Shown: positions 32,112-44,528, numbered from the stretch's first letter. The stretch: DNA of 64,000 bases from Omphiscola glabra (GCA_964017045.1 OZ024794.1:33263682-33327681); one strand, 5' to 3'. Translations and numbers: made by a program. Notes: generated by a model from the letters alone, not told the origin.

Positions 32112-33301
32112 CATTTGAGGGCAAAAAAAGGTTATTAATTTATTTTTATATTTAAAATGAAGAAATGTGTATTCAAAACTTAAACACTTTGTTTTCTTAA
32201 TCGGTCCCGAGGATGTGGAACCCAGCCCATGACATTGATATGATAGTATAATCAGCAACACATTAAAAAAAATAATATTAAATTACTACTACATTTTTCT
32301 TTTTTTTTTTTTAAACTTTATTTTGCCTGTCGACCCATCCATTCCACGTCATGTAGAAGATGGATGGAGTTAAAGATTTTCAAAACTTTAAAAAAAATGT
32401 AAAGTCTGTGGTTTGAAGAGCAAGGAAAAAAAATATGAGAGAGTTGTTTAATACACCGCTCACCCAATCACTCATGTCCCGGGGGAGTTGGGTGCGGGGG
32501 GGGGGGGGGGAGAGGGGGGAAGAGAGAGACCGAAAGTGGTACACGTTCTTGGCATTACACATTACAGATTACTTGTTTGGACTAAACCACTTTTAAAATC
32601 ATTCTTTACAAACGCTTTCTGTGAAATGCCAAATATTTTTACATAAGCCAGCTTTCATTTAAAAAAAAAAAAATTCTATCTTTCTCTGCCAGCAGACGAT
32701 TAATGAAGTCTACCACTTCACCCCCTTAAACCCCCCCCTCCCCCCCCACCCCACCGTCTTCTCTTTCCGTGGGAGTTATCCCGGCTATCTGTGAGCAATG
32801 AGAGTTGCATCCCGTTGCTGGCCAGATAAGTTGCCACGCGTGAGTTCAAGTGGAGTGTGGCAGGTCGGGCCGTGATTATAGGTATGATTATGATGAGTGA
32901 TGATATGTTTACCTCAGCCGCGTAGGTAGAGCAATCTTGGGGAGGATAAATAAACAACATTATCGTCAACTGGATAAATGAACTCGAAATCGTGTATCCA
33001 CTTAGTATCACTACTATCTTACACAGGAACGTCAAAAAAACGGGTATTGACGGGAAAAAAATTGAATCTTAAATTTTGAGAAATATGTTTTAAAATAAAT
33101 CTTGGATTTACAGATTTTTTGCTATTATATTTTTGCAGATATAATGGCGTGATTTTAAGTATTAGATCATTTTATTTTACCCAAGTTAGGAATCGAAGAC
33201 AAAGGCATTTGCATGACAGGCATGCGCTCAACTCATTTAGGTAAAATAGTGAGGATAATATCGTAATATACATGAATATACAATTTTGGGGATCTTTTTT
33301 T
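32112..33301. other. Unannotated AT-rich DNA with homopolymers
   Basis: T, G and C runs occur near 32298-32312, 32496-32510 and 32728-32750. The 105-codon minus-strand frame at 32718-33035 has no recognisable domain. Confidence 0.4.
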
Positions 33302-33452
33302 ATACAGCGGTTTTTTAATTAAATAAATGTATGTAATTTTTTTATGTCATGATTATGCGTAGGCCTACTAATATTTTTATGTGCATCGCAGTGAGCCCAG
33401 CCCTAGTCTTGGGTACCGCGCTATACAAAATCACTGTAATAATAATAATAAC
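33302..33452 (+). mobile_element. CR1/L2-like retrotransposon 3' untranslated end, copy 2
   Basis: It matches 3941-4091: CTAATATTTTTATGTGCATC, GTGAGCCCAGCCCTAG, ACCGCGCTATACAA, then an (AAT)n tail. The coding end is absent, so it is a more severe 5' truncation. Confidence 0.8.
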
Positions 33453-34050
33453 TAGATATAGCCCGCCCGGCAATGCGTGAACTTCCCATCTACTAAAGTT
33501 ACTAGACAAAACATGAACTCAAGTAACGCACATTTAAGAATCCAAATTGTTGCTACACCCCCCAACCTCCATGATACGTCACTGCACACTTTTTATTTCA
33601 GACCGATGAACTGTATTAACTATTCTGATATCCCAAACCACTTTAAAACCGAATATTTTTTACACCATACTTAAATTGAGACGATTTCATTTTCCGAAAA
33701 GAAAATTCTACGCATCAAATGCGTTATATAAAAAAAAAATATATCATTTAGCGTATTTTTGGGAGTTATATTTGCGCGCTACTGAAATCATTATTGAACC
33801 ATACTTTCTTTCAAACATATATAATTATTTGTAATATACTCTCAAGACCAAATACGATGATTGGGAAGCAGTCCACGAGTCACACCAGAAGCGTAATATA
33901 TATATAAAAGATCATAATAAATGTTTACAAGATGTGATAATGAAATAGTAAACCACGAAATGTGACTGAGGGAGTCAAAATACAGGACAATGAAAAGAGC
34001 GTCGCAGTGGAAAACCTTCACAACTTTTAAGATAACTTGCCGTTGCATCC
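33453..34050. other. Unannotated AT-rich DNA
   Basis: No repeat end or coding domain was recognised. Confidence 0.4.
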
Positions 34051-34260
34051 ACTGGTTTCAGTTTCCAACTGATGGACTGCACTCAAGTTGTGTACATGAA
34101 GTATAAGAACAAGGTATGCTGAACTTGAAATAAATAGACCGGCCTAGATCCTTCATCAGCAAACAAGACAAAAAGAAGTATGACAAGTAACAGAGAAACG
34201 CAAAAAAACTTAAAATAGAGATTTTGTTTTGTTGCCGGTAGTAGGATTACAGGAAGTGAC
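34051..34260 (-). mobile_element. Penelope-like fragment with hammerhead-type motif, copy 2
   Basis: The minus strand 34159-34137 reads CTGATGAAGGATCTAGGCCG followed by GTC. The first hammerhead box CTGATGA is intact, but the second box is GGTC instead of GAAA. The flanks align with 18130-18345 over about 200 bp. It is a decayed relic. Confidence 0.45.
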
Positions 34261-34320
34261 CTACTTAAAGACTTCTTGCCCGTGTATTAATTGTTGCTGT
34301 CGTGTTTATTTTCGCAGCTG

Positions 34321-34581
34321 GTTTCGGAATTTTAAGTAATCGTTTCGGAATTTTAAGTAATCGTTTCGGAATTTTAAGTAATCGTTTCGGAATTTTAAGT
34401 AATCGTTTCGGAATTTTAAGTAATCGTTTCGGAATTTTAAGTAATCGTTTCGGAATTTTAAGTAATCGTTTCGGAATTTTAAGTAATCGTTTCGGAATTT
34501 TAAGTAATCGTTTCGAAATTTTAAGTAATCGTTTCGGAATTTTAAGTAATCGTTTCGGAATTTTAAGTAATCGTTTCGGAA
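34321..34581. repeat. 21-bp minisatellite, 12.4 near-identical copies
   Basis: GTTTCGGAATTTTAAGTAAT plus C recurs perfectly except for one CGAAA variant. In-frame read-through on both strands gives 7-residue repeats. Low divergence implies recent expansion or homogenisation. Confidence 0.97.
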
Positions 34582-35689
34582 CAAGAATATCAGGGGATCT
34601 ATCAAAGTTTGAAGGATTTTAATTAACTGCGAGCACAAAGTTGCCAACGAAACTTCAATTTTCAATTTTCTAGAATCTACTGTTATCAGAAATTTGTAAG
34701 AAATGAATTTGTTGGAACGGAAGTCTTTTCGAAATAAGATAATGTGAAAGAATTTTTTTTTAAATATATATATATATTTTACTTCAAAATTTCATTTTAA
34801 CCTCCCCCCACACCCCCCGACCTTTTTCTCATTTGCACCTTCCCTAAAAAGCAAATAAATCACCGTTTAAAATTTTTTTATTTTTGAACATATTTCCGTG
34901 GAAAAAATTTTCTTTCGAACAAATTTCCTGGTTGGAAAAGTATTGTTAAAGAAATTTTAAAAAAAAAATATATATATTAAATGCCCCTTACAAAAATTGA
35001 ACAGACGCAATCAGACGACGGTCTATTACAGTTGGAAAAAAATGATTTTTTAAAAAAAACGGTTTATTTCAACCCATAGCTCGGCTAACGTAAAAAAGGT
35101 AATTATTGCTAAAGACTTTCTTGGATAGTGTCGTTGTTGTACGCGGCAAGAACACGACGGAATCAGCTGTACGGTCAATTTTTTTTTCTCCAGATGACAG
35201 AACGTAATGGGGTTCAAGGACATTTGATGTATTTCACATCGCGCCTGCAAGGAAATGAAATTTAAAAAAAAAAAATGACACTTGCATACTGGAACAATGA
35301 TCGTTTTAAAAAAAAAAAAAATACATGAGAACCTCTCTGTTTGTCAAATGTAAGTCACAAGTCGAATGGCGTAGAGGGTGGATGGGTGTGAAGAGAGTGG
35401 AGTGTGGCAAGTTTAGGACTGTGATCGTTTGGGACGGGGGGATTTGGGTGAGTTAGAATGGGTAAGGGAGCTAACACGTTGACAGTTGATGAACCGTTTC
35501 ATATTTTAAGACCACGAATAATGATTGTCAGAAGAGTTCCCCCCCCCCCCCCCCCACAACCACCGATCGTATTGAAATTATTGACATTGGATACTCGGAT
35601 GTCATCTAGCGGGCACGTGATTTTAAATTGGTCACGTGATCTCGTCATCTCATTTTAAAGATTTCCCGACCTTATTGCTTTCCCCCCCC

Positions 35690-35721
<32 letters not shown>

Positions 35722-36636
35722 TTTGTTTCTTCTTTTCCCCAGTTCGAGTTACACGTCAGAAATTTGATAGGATGAAAGTATTGCCAGGAACACAAGATCG
35801 TTTTAAATGGTTATATTTTTTTTGTTATGAACAATGATTCATGATATCTGAGGTTAAAATCGAAAGAAACATGATAAAGCACAACGGTTATTTTTTTTTT
35901 GATAAATGCGATCACGCCTCTAATTTAAAATTATAATTTTTAAAAAAAAAGGGATATAGAGAAGAAAAAAGAAAGTGTTCCGCTATTATTAAAAGATCGT
36001 CATCGCAAGTCAACTACTACATTTTAGACGTCACACCAACATGTGGTTATCAGTGCTGGATTAAGACGCCATTTTTAATCCCAAATGAATCGATACAGAA
36101 TAGATGATCTTGAATATATTTCGATTTTTTAATTTTTAAATTATTTTTTTAAAAATTAAAAAATTAAAAAACCAATTTAAAAAAAATGTTGATTTCAGAT
36201 GGACGTTGTGGACAGAGTCATGCTAACGCCACATGGACGACCCCGGGAAGAACTCAAATAGCGCCCCTATCAAACTTGAGAAAACATTTTTCTTTAATGC
36301 AGCACACGCCAAAAAGTATCGGTACTTAAAACTCACGCATCCGGAAAGCGTCCTCGCGTTTGTCCACGGTGTACATCTCCCCAGCAGGCACGTGTTCACG
36401 GTAGTCTTAACAAAGATATGTTTGGCTCTCCAGTCGTCACTTGTCACTTATGTCCCGCCCCCCCCCCTTCAACCCCCCTCCCCCGTAGTCTCAATGAAGA
36501 AACGTTTGACAGTTGTATTTGGCAATTGGTTCATTCATGAGATGAAAATGTACTCATGGTTGACCACTGTGTTCGCTCAAACATAAGCTGTTGTGAATGT
36601 GGGAGGGGGGGGGTGAAAGGGGGATGGGGGTGAGTT
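34582..36636. other. Unannotated AT-rich DNA with homopolymers
   Basis: It contains a C run followed by a T run at about 35682-35724, another C run at about 35540-35556, short (TA)n at 34764-34776 and 34968-34978, and an AT palindrome near 36125-36185. The block 36190-36590 is more balanced, but its frames on either strand match no family. Confidence 0.45.
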
Positions 36637-36788
36637 CAGTGGCGTAACAACGGCTTGGCATTGGGGCAGTTGCCAAGGGCGCCGGCCTGCGCCAGTTCAA
36701 AACGGCGTCGCTAAATCTCTAATTTTTTAATTTTTATTATTTTAAAAATAAATTGGCCAAGGGCGCCAAAAACCCAGTTACGCCTCTG
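36637..36788. mobile_element. hAT-like MITE (GCGTAAC family)
   Basis: The ends are CAGTGGCGTAAC and GTTACGCCTCTG. An internal repeat of GCCAAGGGCGCC occurs near both ends. GGTGAGTT directly precedes the left end and recurs at 36790-36797, an 8-bp (or longer) target duplication. It is 152 bp and non-coding. Confidence 0.75.
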
Positions 36789-36961
36789 GGGTGAGTTATC
36801 AACCTTGACTGAGCCATGACAAGAAAGATTTAATCAGTTCGCAAAAATTAACACAGTTTTTAGCGTCTGTTTGTTTATAACGAAATGTTGCCGTTCTTGA
36901 AGTGTACCGGGAAAGGGAAAGTCTGGTTGACCCCAACTGTTTTAGTTTTGAAAGATCAATT

Positions 36962-37081
36962 CAGTCAAAGTCTGTTTGTTGGTTTCAGTCAAAGTCTGTT
37001 TGTTGGTTTCAGTCAAAGTCTGTTTGTTGGTTTCAGTCAAAGTCTGTTTGTTGGTTTCAGTCAAAGTCTGTTTGTTGGTTT
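36962..37081. repeat. 24-bp tandem repeat, 5 perfect copies
   Basis: CAGTCAAAGTCTGTTTGTTG followed by GTTT is repeated five times without visible change. Confidence 0.97.
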
Positions 37082-37135
37082 CGTGTCCCCCTTAATAAAG
37101 CAAGATGACAAAGTGTGCCATGAAGCATGTAGCGT

Positions 37136-40100
37136 CATACATACGCAATGTACAACTCTAGCTCACCGAAAGACCTCTCACATACGCAATGTACAACTCT
37201 AGCTCACCGAAAGACCTCTCACATACGCAATGTACAACTCTAGCTCACCGAAAGACCTCTCACATACGCAATGTACAACTCTAGCTCACCGAAAGACCTC
37301 TCACATACGCAATGTACAACTCTAGCTCACCGAAAGACCTCTCACATACGCAATGTACAACTCTAGCTCACCGAAAGACCTCTCACATACGCAATGTACA
37401 ACTCTAGCTCACCGAAAGACCTCTCACATACGCAATGTACAAATCTAGCTCACCGAAAGACCTCTCACATACGCAATGTACAACTCCAGCTCACCGAAAG
37501 ACCTCTCACATACACAATGTACAACTCCAGCTCACCGAAAGACCTCTCACAAACGCAATGTACAACTCCAGCTCACCGAAAGACCTCTCACGTACGCAAT
37601 GTACAACTCTAGCTCACCGAAAGACCTCTCACATACGAAATGTTCAACTCTAGCTCACTGAAAGACCTCTCTAATTTGAAATGTTCAAGTCTAGCTCACT
37701 GAAAGAGCTCTCACATTTGAAATGTTCAACTCTAGCTCACTGAAAGACCTCTCACATTTGAAATGTTCAACTCTAGCTCACTGAAAGAGCTCTCACATTT
37801 GAAATGTTCAACACTAGCTCACTGAAAGACCTCTCACATACGCAATGTACAACTCTAGCTCACTGAAAGACCTCTCACATTTGAAATGTACAACTCTAGC
37901 TCACTGAAAGAGCTCTCACAAACGAAATGTTCAACTCTAGCTCACTGAAAGACCTCTCACATACGAAATGTTCAACTCTAGCTCACTGAAAGAGCTCTCA
38001 CATTTGAAATGTTCAACTCTAGCTCACTGAAAGAGTTCTCACATTTGAAATGATCAACTCTAGCTCACTGAAAGACCTCTCACATACGCAATGTACAACT
38101 CTAGCTCACTGAAAGAGCTCTCACATTTGAAATGTTCAACTCAAGCTCACTGAAAGAGCTCTCACATTTGAAATGTTCAACTCTAGCTCACTGAAAGACC
38201 TCTCACATTTGAAATGTTCAACTCTAGCTCACTGAAAAACCTCTCACAAACAAAATGTTCAATTCCAGCTCACTGAAAGACCTCTCACATTTGAAATGTT
38301 CAACTCTAGCTCACTTAAAGAGCTCTCACATTTGAAATGTTCAACTCTAGCTTACTGAAAGACCTCTCACATTTGAAATGTTCAACTCTAGCTCACCGAA
38401 AGACCTCTCACAAACGAAATGTTCAGTTCTAGCTCACTGAAAGAGCTCTCACATTTGAAATGTTCAACTCTAGCTCACTGAAAGAGCTCTCACATTTGAA
38501 ATGTTAAACTCTAGCTCACTGAAAGAGCTCCCACAAACGAAATGTTCAGTTCCAGCTAACTGAAAGACCTCTCACATTTGAAATGTTCAACTCTAGCTCA
38601 CTGAAAAAGCTCTCACAAACGAATTGTTCAACTCTAGCTCACTGAAAGACCTCTCACATACGAAATGTACAACTCTAGCTCACTGAAAGACCTCTCACAT
38701 ACGAAATGTTCTACTCTAGCTCACTGAAAGACCTCTCACATACGAAATGTTCAACTCTAGCTCACTGAAATACCTCTCACATACGAAATGTTCAACTCTA
38801 GCTCACTGAAAGAGCTCTCACATTTGAAATGTTCAACTCTAGCTCACTGAAAGAGCTCTCACATTTGAAATGATCAACTCTAGCTCACTGAAAGACCTAT
38901 CACATACGCAATGTACAACTCTAGCTCACTGAAAGAGCTCTCACATTTGAAATGTTCAACTCAAGCTCACTGAAAGAGCTCTCACATTTGAAATGTTCAA
39001 CTCTAGCTCACTGAAAGACCTCTCACATTTGAAATGTTCAACTCTAGCTCACCGAAAAACCTCTCACAAACGAAATGTTCAGTTCCAGCTCACTGAAAGA
39101 CCTCTCACATTTGAAATGTTCAACTCTAGCTCACTGAAAGAGCTCTCACATTTGAAATGTTCAACTCTAGCTCACCGAAAGACATCTCACAAACGAAATG
39201 TTCAGTTCTAGCTCACTGAAAGACCTCTCACATTCGAAATGTTCAGTTGTAGCTCACTGAAAGAGCTCTCACATTTGAAATGATCAACTCTAGCTCACTG
39301 AAAGACCTCTCACAAACGAAATGTTCAGTTGTAGCTCACTGAAAGAGCTCTCACATTTAAAATGTTCAACTCTAGCTCACTGAAAGACCTCTCACAAACG
39401 AAATGTTCAGTTCCAGCTCACTGAAAGACCTCTCACATTTGAAATGTTCAACTCTAGCTCACTGAAAGAGCTCTCACATTTGAAATGTTCAACTCTAGCT
39501 CACTGAAAGAGCTCTCACATTTGAAATGTTCAACTCTAGCTCACTGAAAGACCTCTCACATTTGAAATGTTCAACTCTAGCTCACTGAAAGGCCTCTCAC
39601 ATTTGAAATGTTCAACTCTAGCTTACTGAAATACCTCTTACAAACGAAATGTTCAATTCCAGCTCACTGAAAGACCTCTCACATTTGAAATGTTCAACTC
39701 TAGCTCACTGAAAGAGCTCTCACATTTGAAATGTTCAACTCTAGCTCACTGAAAGAGCTCTCACATTTGAAATGTTCAACTCTAGCTCACTCAAAGACCT
39801 CTCACATTTGAAATGTTCAACTCTAGCTCACTCAAAGACCTCTCACATTTGATATGTTCAACTCTAGCTCACTGAAAGAGCTCTCACATTTGAAATGTTC
39901 AACTCTAGCTCACTGAAAGAGCTCTCACATTTGAAATTATCAACTCTAGCTCACTGAAAGACCTCTCACAAACGAAATGTTCAGTTCCAGCTCACTGAAA
40001 GACCTCTAACATTTGAAATGTTCAACTCTAGCTCACTGAAGGAGCTCTCACATTTGAAATGTACAACTCTAGCTCACTGAAAGAGCTCTCACATTTGAAA

Positions 40101-40503
40101 TGTTCAACTCTAGCTCACTGAAAGAGCTCTCACATTTGAAATGTTCAACTCTAGCTCACTGAAAGAGCTCTCACATTTGAAATGTTCAACTCTAGCTCAC
40201 TGAAAGAGCTCTCACATTTGAAATGTTAAACTCTAGCTCACTGAAAGACCTCTCACATTTGAAATGTTCAACTCTAGCTCACTGAAAGACCTCTCACAAA
40301 CGAAATGTTCAGTTCTAGCTCACTGAAAGACATCTCACATTCGAAATGTTCAGTTGTAGCTCACTGAAAGACCTCTCACATTCGAAATGTTCAGTTGTAT
40401 CTCACCGAAAGACCTCTCACAAACGAAATCTTCAGCTCTGGCTCACAGAAAGACCTCTCACATTCGAAAAGTTCAGTTGTAGCTCACTGAAAGACCTCTA
40501 ACA
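37136..40503. repeat. 41-bp satellite, about 82 copies
   Basis: The unit contains CTCTAGCTCACTGAAAGACC and TCTCACATTTGAAATGTTCAA. The first 13 or so units are a homogeneous ACATACGCAATGTACAA type. The rest mix three junction types (CATACG, CATTTG, CAAACG) and GACCT/GAGCT. A segment with the rare AACTCAAGCTC variant occurs at 38141 and 38961, exactly 20 units apart. Confidence 0.97.
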
Positions 40504-40911
40504 ACAAGTCCATGACAGCAGAGTAAGCACATTACCTTGGGGGCATTTTAGCCAAATTATTTTAAGGTCAACTAACTGACAGGTCAAAACGACCTTTGTC
40601 CTACTAAAATTATATACACGTTCTTTGTCCAATTCATCGTTCCTGCCTTTCATGTGAGGCACTAGGCACGCGCCGTGTCTTGTCCCACCCTAGGTACGCC
40701 TCTGCTTGTGAGTGTGCTCAGTATTTCTTCAACGCCTTGCGAATTTACTTTTTATTTTTACAAAAAATTATATGGTATATCTTACAACGTAAGTAATAAA
40801 AAATTATAACAGGAAATCAATGTTCGCGATGTTGTAACACATCGGAAGAACCATCACCCTTTTCTTTTCGTTGTCGGGTGGCGATGTAATATTTATAGAT
40901 TTGTCTTAAGG
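40504..40911. other. Unannotated DNA
   Basis: GGTACGCCTCTG at about 40693-40704 resembles a lone hAT right end. No gene is supported. Confidence 0.4.
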
Positions 40912-41108
40912 CCGCGATTCTCAACCTGTGTGTCGCGACCCCTTTGGGGGTCGAACGACCCTTTCCCAGGGGTCGCCAAAGACCATCTGAAAACACATAT
41001 GCTCTATAGCTCTGAAGAATAGCCGAAAATAATTTTGTGGCTGAGGGTCGCCACAACACGATGAACTGTATGAACGGGTCGCGGCCATGGGAAGATTGAG
41101 AACCACTG
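40912..41108 (+). mobile_element. SPIN-family hAT element, copy 4 (both ends)
   Basis: It runs from CCGCGATTCTCAACCTGTG to GATTGAGAACCACTG with the family interior (GTCGCGACCCCTTTGGGGG and GGGTCGCCACAACACGATGA). Flanks TCTTAAGG (40904-40911) and TCTTAAAG (41109-41116) agree at 7 of 8. Confidence 0.9.
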
Positions 41109-41524
41109 TCTTAAAGACTCGTGGCTACTGTAACGGGTCAGTTTTGATCAAAATCAGACATTCACTTTTCTCCAAAGTCTTCCTATACCACCCGACCTGA
41201 AATATCTCTGTCCAGAGCTTTCAATTCAGCATCCAATAATCTCTCAAACTTTCTGGCATCCCCGCACAAACATCTCGCTCAAGATGTCACGTGACACTTG
41301 TTTATCTCTCGATCCAGGTCTCACCCCCAGATACCGTCAGATAACAGCGGTTTTCGGTTTCCCCCGAGGACCGGCTTCTTATTTCAAATTTTTCATCCAA
41401 ACGATGCTCTCCTCGTCATCACTGTCTCCTCGACTACGTCACGAGTTGACTCGGTCGCTGTTTAATGTCTGCTGTGTGTGCGCATCCCTCCATGTTTGAG
41501 CGGCATGTCTCGTCTTCATAGAGT
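41109..41524. other. Unannotated DNA
   Basis: It has balanced composition. A 71-codon plus-strand frame at 41284-41499 has no recognisable domain or splice context. Confidence 0.4.
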
Positions 41525-41910
41525 GTTCCTGGGTAATATTAGCACTGTCTGCTGCCGTTATTACGAGGGTCCTCACTGGGCTCAGCTTTGCCCAAACCAG
41601 CACTGTCTACGGCCGTTATTACGAGGGTTCTCATTGGTTTCAGCTTTGCACAAAATCAGCACTGTCTCCTGTCGTTATTGCAAGGGTTCACATAGGGTAC
41701 TGCTTTATTATAATATTACCAATGTATATGCCAGTTCTCTGCAAGATTTCTCATTGGGTACTTCTTTATTATACTAAAAGTGTTTGCGTTCTTTTTTGCA
41801 AGGATTCACATTTTTATCGTCTGCGTCCATTATTACAAGGTTCCTCATTGGTCGGTGCCTAGAAACGTCTGCTGTCGTAATTAAAAGGGTTCTCATTGGT
41901 CATAGAGATT
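41525..41910. repeat. Diverged repeat of about 60 bp, 6-7 copies
   Basis: Recurrent blocks are AGCACTGTCTGCTGCCGTTA, TTACGAGGGTTCTCATTGG and CAGCTTTGC. Units diverge strongly toward the right, so this is an old array. Confidence 0.7.
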
Positions 41911-42220
41911 TATTTCAGTTATCAATATGTACTGTAGTTACAGATGATGGCGTTAGCAGTGATTGTATTTTTTTAAAATGCGGCCATAAACTACATTTCA
42001 CATAACATCATCAAGCCAACCTATAAGATAGAAGATAGAATGTATTGCTCATTCCTGGGCCGTCCTATGCTACAGTTTATAGGTGAATAGCCAGACTGGG
42101 GAATGGACTCTTCAATCCCAAACAAGCAGCTATCCTTGGGAAGGAAGTAATCGTTGAGTTGGGGAAAAAAACAATTTGGCCATCCACAGTGGATATAGAA
42201 GTTCAATATAAATTCTTGCT
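41911..42220. other. Unannotated DNA
   Basis: Nothing was recognised. Confidence 0.4.
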
Positions 42221-42370
42221 CAGTGGTTCTCGACCTTCGTAATGCCGCGACCCTTTAATTAATACAGTTCCTCATGTTGTGGTGACCCCGTAGGCATAAA
42301 AATTAGTTTCTTTGCTACTTCATAAATATGTGTCTTTCGATGGTCTTAGGCGACCCCTGTGTAAGGGTCT
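42221..42370 (-). mobile_element. SPIN-family hAT element, copy 5 (inverted, truncated)
   Basis: It starts CAGTGGTTCTCGACCTTCGT and continues AATGCCGCGACCCTTTAAT and CCTCATGTTGTGGTGACCCC. GATGGTCTTAGGCGACCCCT is present, but the far terminal part is lost after GTAAGGGTCT. Confidence 0.88.
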
Positions 42371-43123
42371 AGCTGTTCTAGCTGATTAGTTAAAACAAAT
42401 TACGCGTCGAAGCAGAAAGTGAAGAGCCATTTTGTGTAAAAAAAAAAAATGTTACTTTTTAGTAAAAATGTGAGAATTTACTAATTAGTTTAATCTACTA
42501 TTGAAATTTTGAAGAAAGTGAATTTAAGTATAATTATTATTTGAACAAAAGTGAATTGTGACACTATCAGAAATATTCAGACAGATAAACGTTGTCCTAG
42601 CACGGCTCAATTTAGATCATTGGACGGAAAAGAACGAACGAGGCAGATTTCTATAATATAAGTAGTTCGACGTACGTGTTAAAAAAAAAATATATATATA
42701 TAATCATTAAAGCGTCGCTGTTGTCAAGAGTACGACACACTCTAAATCCATGGAGTAGCTGCTGCTGTGTTACTTTGTGGAGAAGAACGTAAAAAGACGT
42801 TGTGCCACGGAGATGTTTACATTCGTGTTGCCAGCGTAACGAAACATCCTGGTGGCTGGGAGATAGAGATCACAAATAGACGACGGTTGCTGGTCTCTAG
42901 TCCTCTTCCATTCTCTACAAAAGTCTGTATGAACTTCAGCGCCCCCCCCCCTTAAACCGCTACCAGCCCATCTTAACATACACGTTCACATAAGATGCAA
43001 GTGAGTTCACAGTAAAAAAAAACAACCAACAACAACAACAGCAACAACAAAACTTTCACCTTGATCAGTCACAGCAAACCAACGCGACCCGGCTTGTAAC
43101 ATTTCCACGGCTTGTAACATTTC
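42371..43123. other. Unannotated AT-rich DNA
   Basis: It contains a short (TA)n at 42690-42700, a C run at 42942-42951 and an (AAC)n patch at about 43020-43050. Frames of 62 and 69 codons at 42767-42979 overlap on opposite strands and have no domain. Confidence 0.4.
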
Positions 43124-43652
43124 CACAACTGAGCCATGTCTGTCTTCCCATCGCCCCCCCCGCCTTGTGTGACGTGAGAAGTCAGACAACAGAGCCATGT
43201 CTGTCTTTACCATCGTCCCCCCTTGAGTGACGTGAGAAGTCAGACAACTGAGCCATGTCACTTCCCATCGTCCCCCTTGTCTTATGTGAGAAGTCAGACA
43301 ACTGAGCCATGTCTGTCGTCCCAACGTCCCCCCTTGTGAGAAGTCAGACAACTGAGCCATGTCTGTCGTCCCGTCGTCCCCCTGTGTGATATGAGAAGTC
43401 TGACAACTGAGCCATGTCTGTCTACCCATCGTCCCCCTTGTATGATGTGAGAAGTCAGACAACTGAGCCATGTCTGTCTACCCATCGTCCCCCTTGTATG
43501 ATGTGAGAAGTCTGACAACTGAGCCATGTCTGTCTTTACCATCGTCCCCCCTTGTGTGATGTGAGAAGTCAGACAACAGAGCCATGTCTGTTTTTCCCAT
43601 CGTCCCCCTTGTGTGACATGAGCTTGTGTGACGTGAGAAGTCAGACTACTGA
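43124..43652. repeat. 56-bp minisatellite, about 9 copies
   Basis: The unit contains GTGAGAAGTCAGACAACTGA, GCCATGTCTGTCTACCCATC and GTCCCCCTTGTATGAT, with small indels. The last unit is cut after CTGAG, exactly where a retrotransposon 3' tail begins. Confidence 0.93.
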
Positions 43653-43860
43653 GATCATCATCATCATCATCATCATAATCAGGTCCCGTAGTTGGGGCGC
43701 CACAGATGACATGTACACTATTCTTCTCCATTCCTCTCGGTCTTCTGCCCTACGCATAGCATCGCCCAGTTTTAATCCCGTCCATTTTTTGATGTTATCT
43801 TCCCATATTTTTCTTTGTCTTCCTCTTCTTCTCCCTCTAGTAAAACTGAGATACTGATCG
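43653..43860 (-). mobile_element. Non-LTR retrotransposon 3' end with (GAT)n tail
   Basis: The minus-strand reading gives RGRRRGRQRKIWEDNIKKW, then TGL and AMRRAEDREEWRRIV, then APQLRD. This is a typical retrotransposon C-terminus. It runs directly into a (GAT)n tail at about 43653-43677. It is 5'-truncated. The tail abuts a broken unit of the 56-bp array, showing insertion into that array. Confidence 0.85.
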
Positions 43861-43936
43861 ATAAAAGCACGATACCAAAGGTTAAAGGTTGTGGGGGACA
43901 TGATCAGATCATAAATTAGTAGGTTTTAGAAGTACA

Positions 43937-44242
43937 GAGAGAGAGAGAGAGCGCGAGAGAGGGAGGAGAGAGACAGAAGAGAGAGAGAGAGGTAGGAGAG
44001 AGAAAGAGGTAGAAAGAGGAAGAGAGAGGAGAGAGGAAGAGAGAGACAGAAGAGAGAGGGAGAGAGAAAGAGGAAGAAAGAGGAGAGAGAATGAGAGAGA
44101 GAAAGGAGAGAGAAAGAGAGAAGGAGAGAAGAAAGAGAGAGAGAGAGGGGGGTGAAGAGTGAAAGAGAGAGTGAGAGAGAGAGGGGAGAGAAAGAGAGAG
44201 AGAGAGAGAAGGAGAGAGAGAGAGACAGAGAGAGAGGAGAGA
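43937..44242. repeat. (GA)n-rich tract
   Basis: Degenerate GAGAGA/GGAGAGA. The minus-strand SLSLS frame of 131 codons is an artefact. Confidence 0.92.
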
Positions 44243-44382
44243 TGTATACAGTGTTAACTATAGGGAAACACACACAAGGACACATAAAGTGATGCTGTGA
44301 GACGCATATAGCAGGCCACACCTGCAGAGAGCCATGTCAACAGTATTAACATTAGATAGATTTAAGGGAATATATGCACTGA

Positions 44383-44472
44383 TTTCTCTCTCTCACTCTT
44401 TCTCTCTCTCTCTGTCTCAATTTCTCTCTCTCTGTCTCACTCTCTCTCTCTGCCTCTCTCTCTCTCTCTCTC

Positions 44473-44528
<56 letters not shown>
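44383..44528. repeat. (CT)n followed by (TA)n
   Basis: (TCTC)n passes directly into about 52 bp of (TA)n. Confidence 0.97.

Noticed and set aside
36052..36080. CAGTGCTGGATTAAG as a hAT end (also near 30270)
   Set aside because: No inverted partner end or target duplication was found near either occurrence.
37136..40503. CRISPR-like regular repeat pattern
   Set aside because: Units are contiguous with no unique spacers and the context is eukaryotic, so it is a satellite.
40693..40704. GGTACGCCTCTG as right end of a GCGTAGC-family MITE
   Set aside because: The corresponding left end is missing upstream, so boundaries cannot be supported.
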